Under the pieces are notes generated by a model. The model was given only the letters and a program-made list of their open reading frames with translations. It had not been told where the DNA came from and made no database searches. The position numbers and the translations under genes were made by a program. This document shows, piece by piece, positions 4,867-6,409 of a stretch of 6,409 nucleotides of DNA (positions within the stretch are counted from its first letter, which is position 1; each line of letters starts with the position of its first letter). Origin of the DNA: JBFLVN01 sp040758475 (GTDB lineage Bacteria > JAGRBM01); contig JBFLVN010000215.1 of NCBI GenBank assembly GCA_040758475.1, forward strand, positions 1 to 6,409. The letters run 5' to 3'.

Positions 4867-5578
4867 GAAAACCCTCCTCGCCGCTTCCCTCCTTCTGGGA
4901 GCCTTCGTCCTGGGCGCGCTTGCGGGCGGAGGCGGCGTCCTCTTCCTCGAATCCCGCTGGCACCCGCGCCCGGAGGGGCCGCCCCCTCCTCCGCCCGAAG
5001 GCCGGGGGGAACTCCCCCCGCCGGGTGAGGTGGAGGGCGAGATGAAGGAATTCCTGGGGCCCCTGGGTCTCTCCCCCGATCAGCGGGCGGAGGTGCGCGC
5101 GATCTTCGAGGAGGGGCGCCACGAACTCGAAGAAAAGACCGGACCCCTCTGGGACGAGCTCATCGCGCAGGGGGACGCGCTCCTCGCCGAACTAAGAGGG
5201 GTCGTCTCCCAGGAACGCCTCGCGCCGATCGAGGAGAGAATCCAGAAGATGCGCTCCAAGAAGCGCAACAAGCTTCCTCCCCCCGAGCGGGTGGAAACGG
5301 GCCTCTCCCTCTGGCTCGCCACGCAGAACGTCACGGCCGAGCAGGAGGAAAAAATCCAGGGAAGCATTTCCCGGTTCATGGACGCCTACTGGCGCGTCTA
5401 CCGGGAATATTCCGATGCAGCCACCCGCGTGCGGCGGGAGACGCGCGAGAAGGTGGAAGAGCGCCTCACGCCCGAACAGCGGGCGCGCATCCGGGAACGG
5501 GTCGCGGGCGGCGGCGAAGAGCGCCGCGACCGGCGGAGGAAGTTCTTCCGGCGGGAACGAGATGACAGAGAAGAATAG
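4859..5578 (+). CDS. Membrane-tethered Spy/CpxP/CnrX-like periplasmic protein
   Basis: A 239-residue protein with an N-terminal hydrophobic segment (about 4-30) that is either an uncleaved anchor or a signal peptide. A Pro/Gly/Glu-rich linker (36-58) follows, then a charged, mostly helical domain. LTxxQ-type motifs, typical of Spy/CpxP chaperones and of metal sensors such as CnrX and ZraP, occur at LSPDQ (71-75), VTAEQ (158-162) and LTPEQ (203-207), each followed by a helix. The last 26 residues are almost all charged (RRDRRRKFFRRERDDREE). Spy-type proteins are about 140-160 residues as I recall, so this one is long. Mature His residues are few (H35, H88) and there is no Cys, so a CnrX-like metal site is not evident. 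The ATG overlaps the anti-sigma stop by 8 bases; the frame is open back to 4376 but that part lies within the anti-sigma gene. It probably senses or buffers periplasmic stress and signals through the anti-sigma factor. Confidence 0.75.
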   Translation: MDKKTLLAASLLLGAFVLGALAGGGGVLFLESRWHPRPEGPPPPPPEGRGELPPPGEVEGEMKEFLGPLGLSPDQRAEVRAIFEEGRHELEEKTGPLWDELIAQGDALLAELRGVVSQERLAPIEERIQKMRSKKRNKLPPPERVETGLSLWLATQNVTAEQEEKIQGSISRFMDAYWRVYREYSDAATRVRRETREKVEERLTPEQRARIRERVAGGGEERRDRRRKFFRRERDDREE

Positions 5579-5592
5579 CGACGGGAAAAGCC

Positions 5593-5658
5593 AACCTCCC
5601 CCCCAGCCCCCTCTCCGTAAACGGAGAGGGGGAGGAGCGAAGCGGAGGGGGTGAGGTT
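5593..5658. repeat. 66-bp palindromic repeat with perfect 11-bp hairpin
   Basis: The outer arms AACCTCCCCCCC (5593-5604) and GGGGGTGAGGTT (5647-5658) are complementary at 11 of 12 positions. Inside is a perfect 11-bp stem (5607-5617 with 5622-5632) and a TAAA loop. Between the stem and right arm lies GAGCGAAGCG (5635-5644), identical to 2490-2499 in the other repeat. The design suggests a dispersed palindromic element. No T-run follows the hairpin, so it is not a canonical intrinsic terminator, though it may stabilise the 3' end of the sigma operon mRNA or block readthrough. Confidence 0.75.
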
Positions 5659-5688
5659 CGGGTTCTAAGAAGCTGCTAAGCTCCCCCC

Positions 5689-5976
5689 ATGAACTGCCCC
5701 CTGTGCGGCGCGAAGCTCGACGTCCCCCTCCCCATCGGGCGGCGGGATACCTGCCCCTCCTGCAAGGCGGACCTGCACGCCTGCCGCTGCTGCACGCACT
5801 ACGAGCGGGGCGCCCACAACGACTGCCGAGAGCCGCAGGCTGACCGCGTGGTGGATAAAGAGGCTTCCAACTTCTGCGATTACTTCCAACTCACGCCCAA
5901 GGCCGGGAGCGCCGCCGCGGGCCCCTCTTCCAAGGACAAGGCCAAATCGGCGCTGGACGCGTTGTTCAAGAAATAA
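5689..5976 (+). CDS. Conserved Cys-rich zinc-ribbon protein of unknown function
   Basis: A 95-residue protein with nine cysteines. C3-x2-C6 and C22-x2-C25 form a likely zinc ribbon. A second cluster follows: LHACRCCTHYERGAHNDC (C32, C34, C35, H43, C46), then the segment REPQADRVVDKEASNFCDYF (47-66) with C63. The second part resembles a conserved uncharacterised family I have seen in deltaproteobacteria and related lineages; I cannot name a function. The tail (67-95) is Ala/Ser/Lys-rich and ends in a short amphipathic helix, ALDALFKK. Metal binding is inferred from the motif spacing. No Shine-Dalgarno precedes the ATG (a CTCCCCCC run is adjacent), and the palindromic repeat ends 30 bases upstream. 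It converges on the vapC-like gene with one base between stop codons, and no terminator is visible between them. Confidence 0.8.
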   Translation: MNCPLCGAKLDVPLPIGRRDTCPSCKADLHACRCCTHYERGAHNDCREPQADRVVDKEASNFCDYFQLTPKAGSAAAGPSSKDKAKSALDALFKK

Positions 5977-5977
5977 A

Positions 5978-6391
5978 TCAGGGCGAGAGTTCGAATTTCT
6001 CGCAGTGGGCGGGCCTTACAAGCGAAAAATCCCGGCGATCCGTCGTGGCAATCTTCGTCACCCCTAGGCGTTCGGCCATAGCGACAATCGAAGCATCGAC
6101 AAAATCAAGAGGGAGATCCTTGTACTTCTGAATCAAATCGGCGGCCCGCAAAGCGTCCGTCGCCGTCAACTGAACCAGCGCGTATCTGCCCGTTCCAAGG
6201 TCGCGGAGGAAGCTGCTTTCGGCGGCGAATCCCAGGGCCTGGCGGATCAGGTAACAGACCTCGGTCGGAACGGTCGATGGGACAAGCAACGGTTCGCGAA
6301 GTCCCTCCAGAAGCCGCCGCACCGGCAGATGCCATCGATCCTTGCGGTCGGCCGCCGCGTAAAGCACCCCCGTGTCGAGCAACAGGGCCAT
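5978..6391 (-). CDS. PIN-domain ribonuclease, VapC-like toxin
   Basis: A 137-residue PIN-domain protein. Conserved acidic residues expected to bind the catalytic Mg/Mn are visible: D6 (LLLDTGVLYA), E44 (VPTEVCYLI), D96/D99 (LPLDFVDASIVAMAERLG) and D118 (IATTDRRDF). Length and motif order match VapC toxins, which cleave specific RNAs (often tRNA or rRNA) and are neutralised by a VapB antitoxin encoded just upstream. The ATG is directly preceded by an in-frame TAG of what may be that antitoxin gene, cut by the window edge. A GGAAA lies 4 nt upstream of the ATG, inside the end of that upstream frame. The active site appears complete, so the enzyme is probably functional. Without the partner visible, toxin-antitoxin status is an inference. 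Confidence 0.85.
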   Translation of the reverse strand: MALLLDTGVLYAAADRKDRWHLPVRRLLEGLREPLLVPSTVPTEVCYLIRQALGFAAESSFLRDLGTGRYALVQLTATDALRAADLIQKYKDLPLDFVDASIVAMAERLGVTKIATTDRRDFSLVRPAHCEKFELSP

Positions 6392-6409
6392 CTATTTCCG
6401 GCGGCCGAA
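6392..6409 (-). CDS. Possible 3' end of an upstream antitoxin gene (partial)
   Basis: On the minus strand the last 18 bases read as F-G-R-R-K followed by TAG, and the TAG touches the ATG of the vapC-like gene in the same frame. A basic C-terminus and zero-gap junction suit a VapB antitoxin gene. Five codons cannot prove coding, so the identification rests on context only. Confidence 0.3.
   Translation of the reverse strand, partial: FGRRK

Noticed and set aside
5607..5632. Perfect 11-bp hairpin considered as an intrinsic terminator
   Set aside because: No T-run follows on either strand, and it is embedded in a larger palindromic repeat.

Overview
The window looks like a stretch of chromosome from a GC-rich (about two-thirds GC by eye) Gram-negative bacterium. 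The evidence is two probable lipoproteins, a CpoB/YbgF-like envelope protein, and an ECF sigma/anti-sigma pair linked to a Spy/CnrX-like periplasmic protein. The palindromic intergenic repeats and the cysteine-rich protein resemble what I recall from deltaproteobacterial-grade and related candidate lineages, but the sequence does not fix the taxon. Nothing clearly indicates a phage, plasmid or insertion sequence.

Layout. At 79-428 (minus) a small TRL-family lipoprotein gene ends at a clear intrinsic terminator. It is divergent from 584-2424 (plus), where a lipoprotein with a coiled coil and TPRs overlaps tsaD (tRNA t6A synthesis) by four bases. A 135-bp nested palindromic repeat separates tsaD from rsmA/ksgA (16S rRNA dimethyltransferase, 2607-3434). 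A small ribbon-helix-helix regulator gene (3442-3645, minus) converges on rsmA and has a well-formed promoter with a palindromic operator inside it.

At 3769-5578 (plus) lies the most coherent functional unit: an ECF-type self-promoter (TGTAAC-N16-CGTC), an RpoE-like ECF sigma factor, a membrane-anchored zinc-finger (H-x3-C-x2-C) anti-sigma factor, and a membrane-tethered Spy/CpxP/CnrX-like protein with LTxxQ-type motifs. The first two genes are 13 nt apart and the last two overlap by 8 nt. Together they suggest an envelope or metal-stress sensing module: the third protein could sense the signal, the anti-sigma relay it, and the sigma factor amplify itself.

A second palindromic repeat (5593-5658) then precedes a conserved Cys-rich zinc-ribbon protein of unknown function (5689-5976). 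This converges, with one base between stop codons, on a PIN-domain VapC-like toxin (5978-6391, minus). The VapC partner antitoxin, if present, is cut off by the window edge.

The best candidates for something not previously described are the ECF module with its three-motif sensor, the RHH regulator and its operator next to that module, and the two palindromic elements. Those elements share a 10-mer and each lies 27-31 bases upstream of a start codon with no Shine-Dalgarno sequence.
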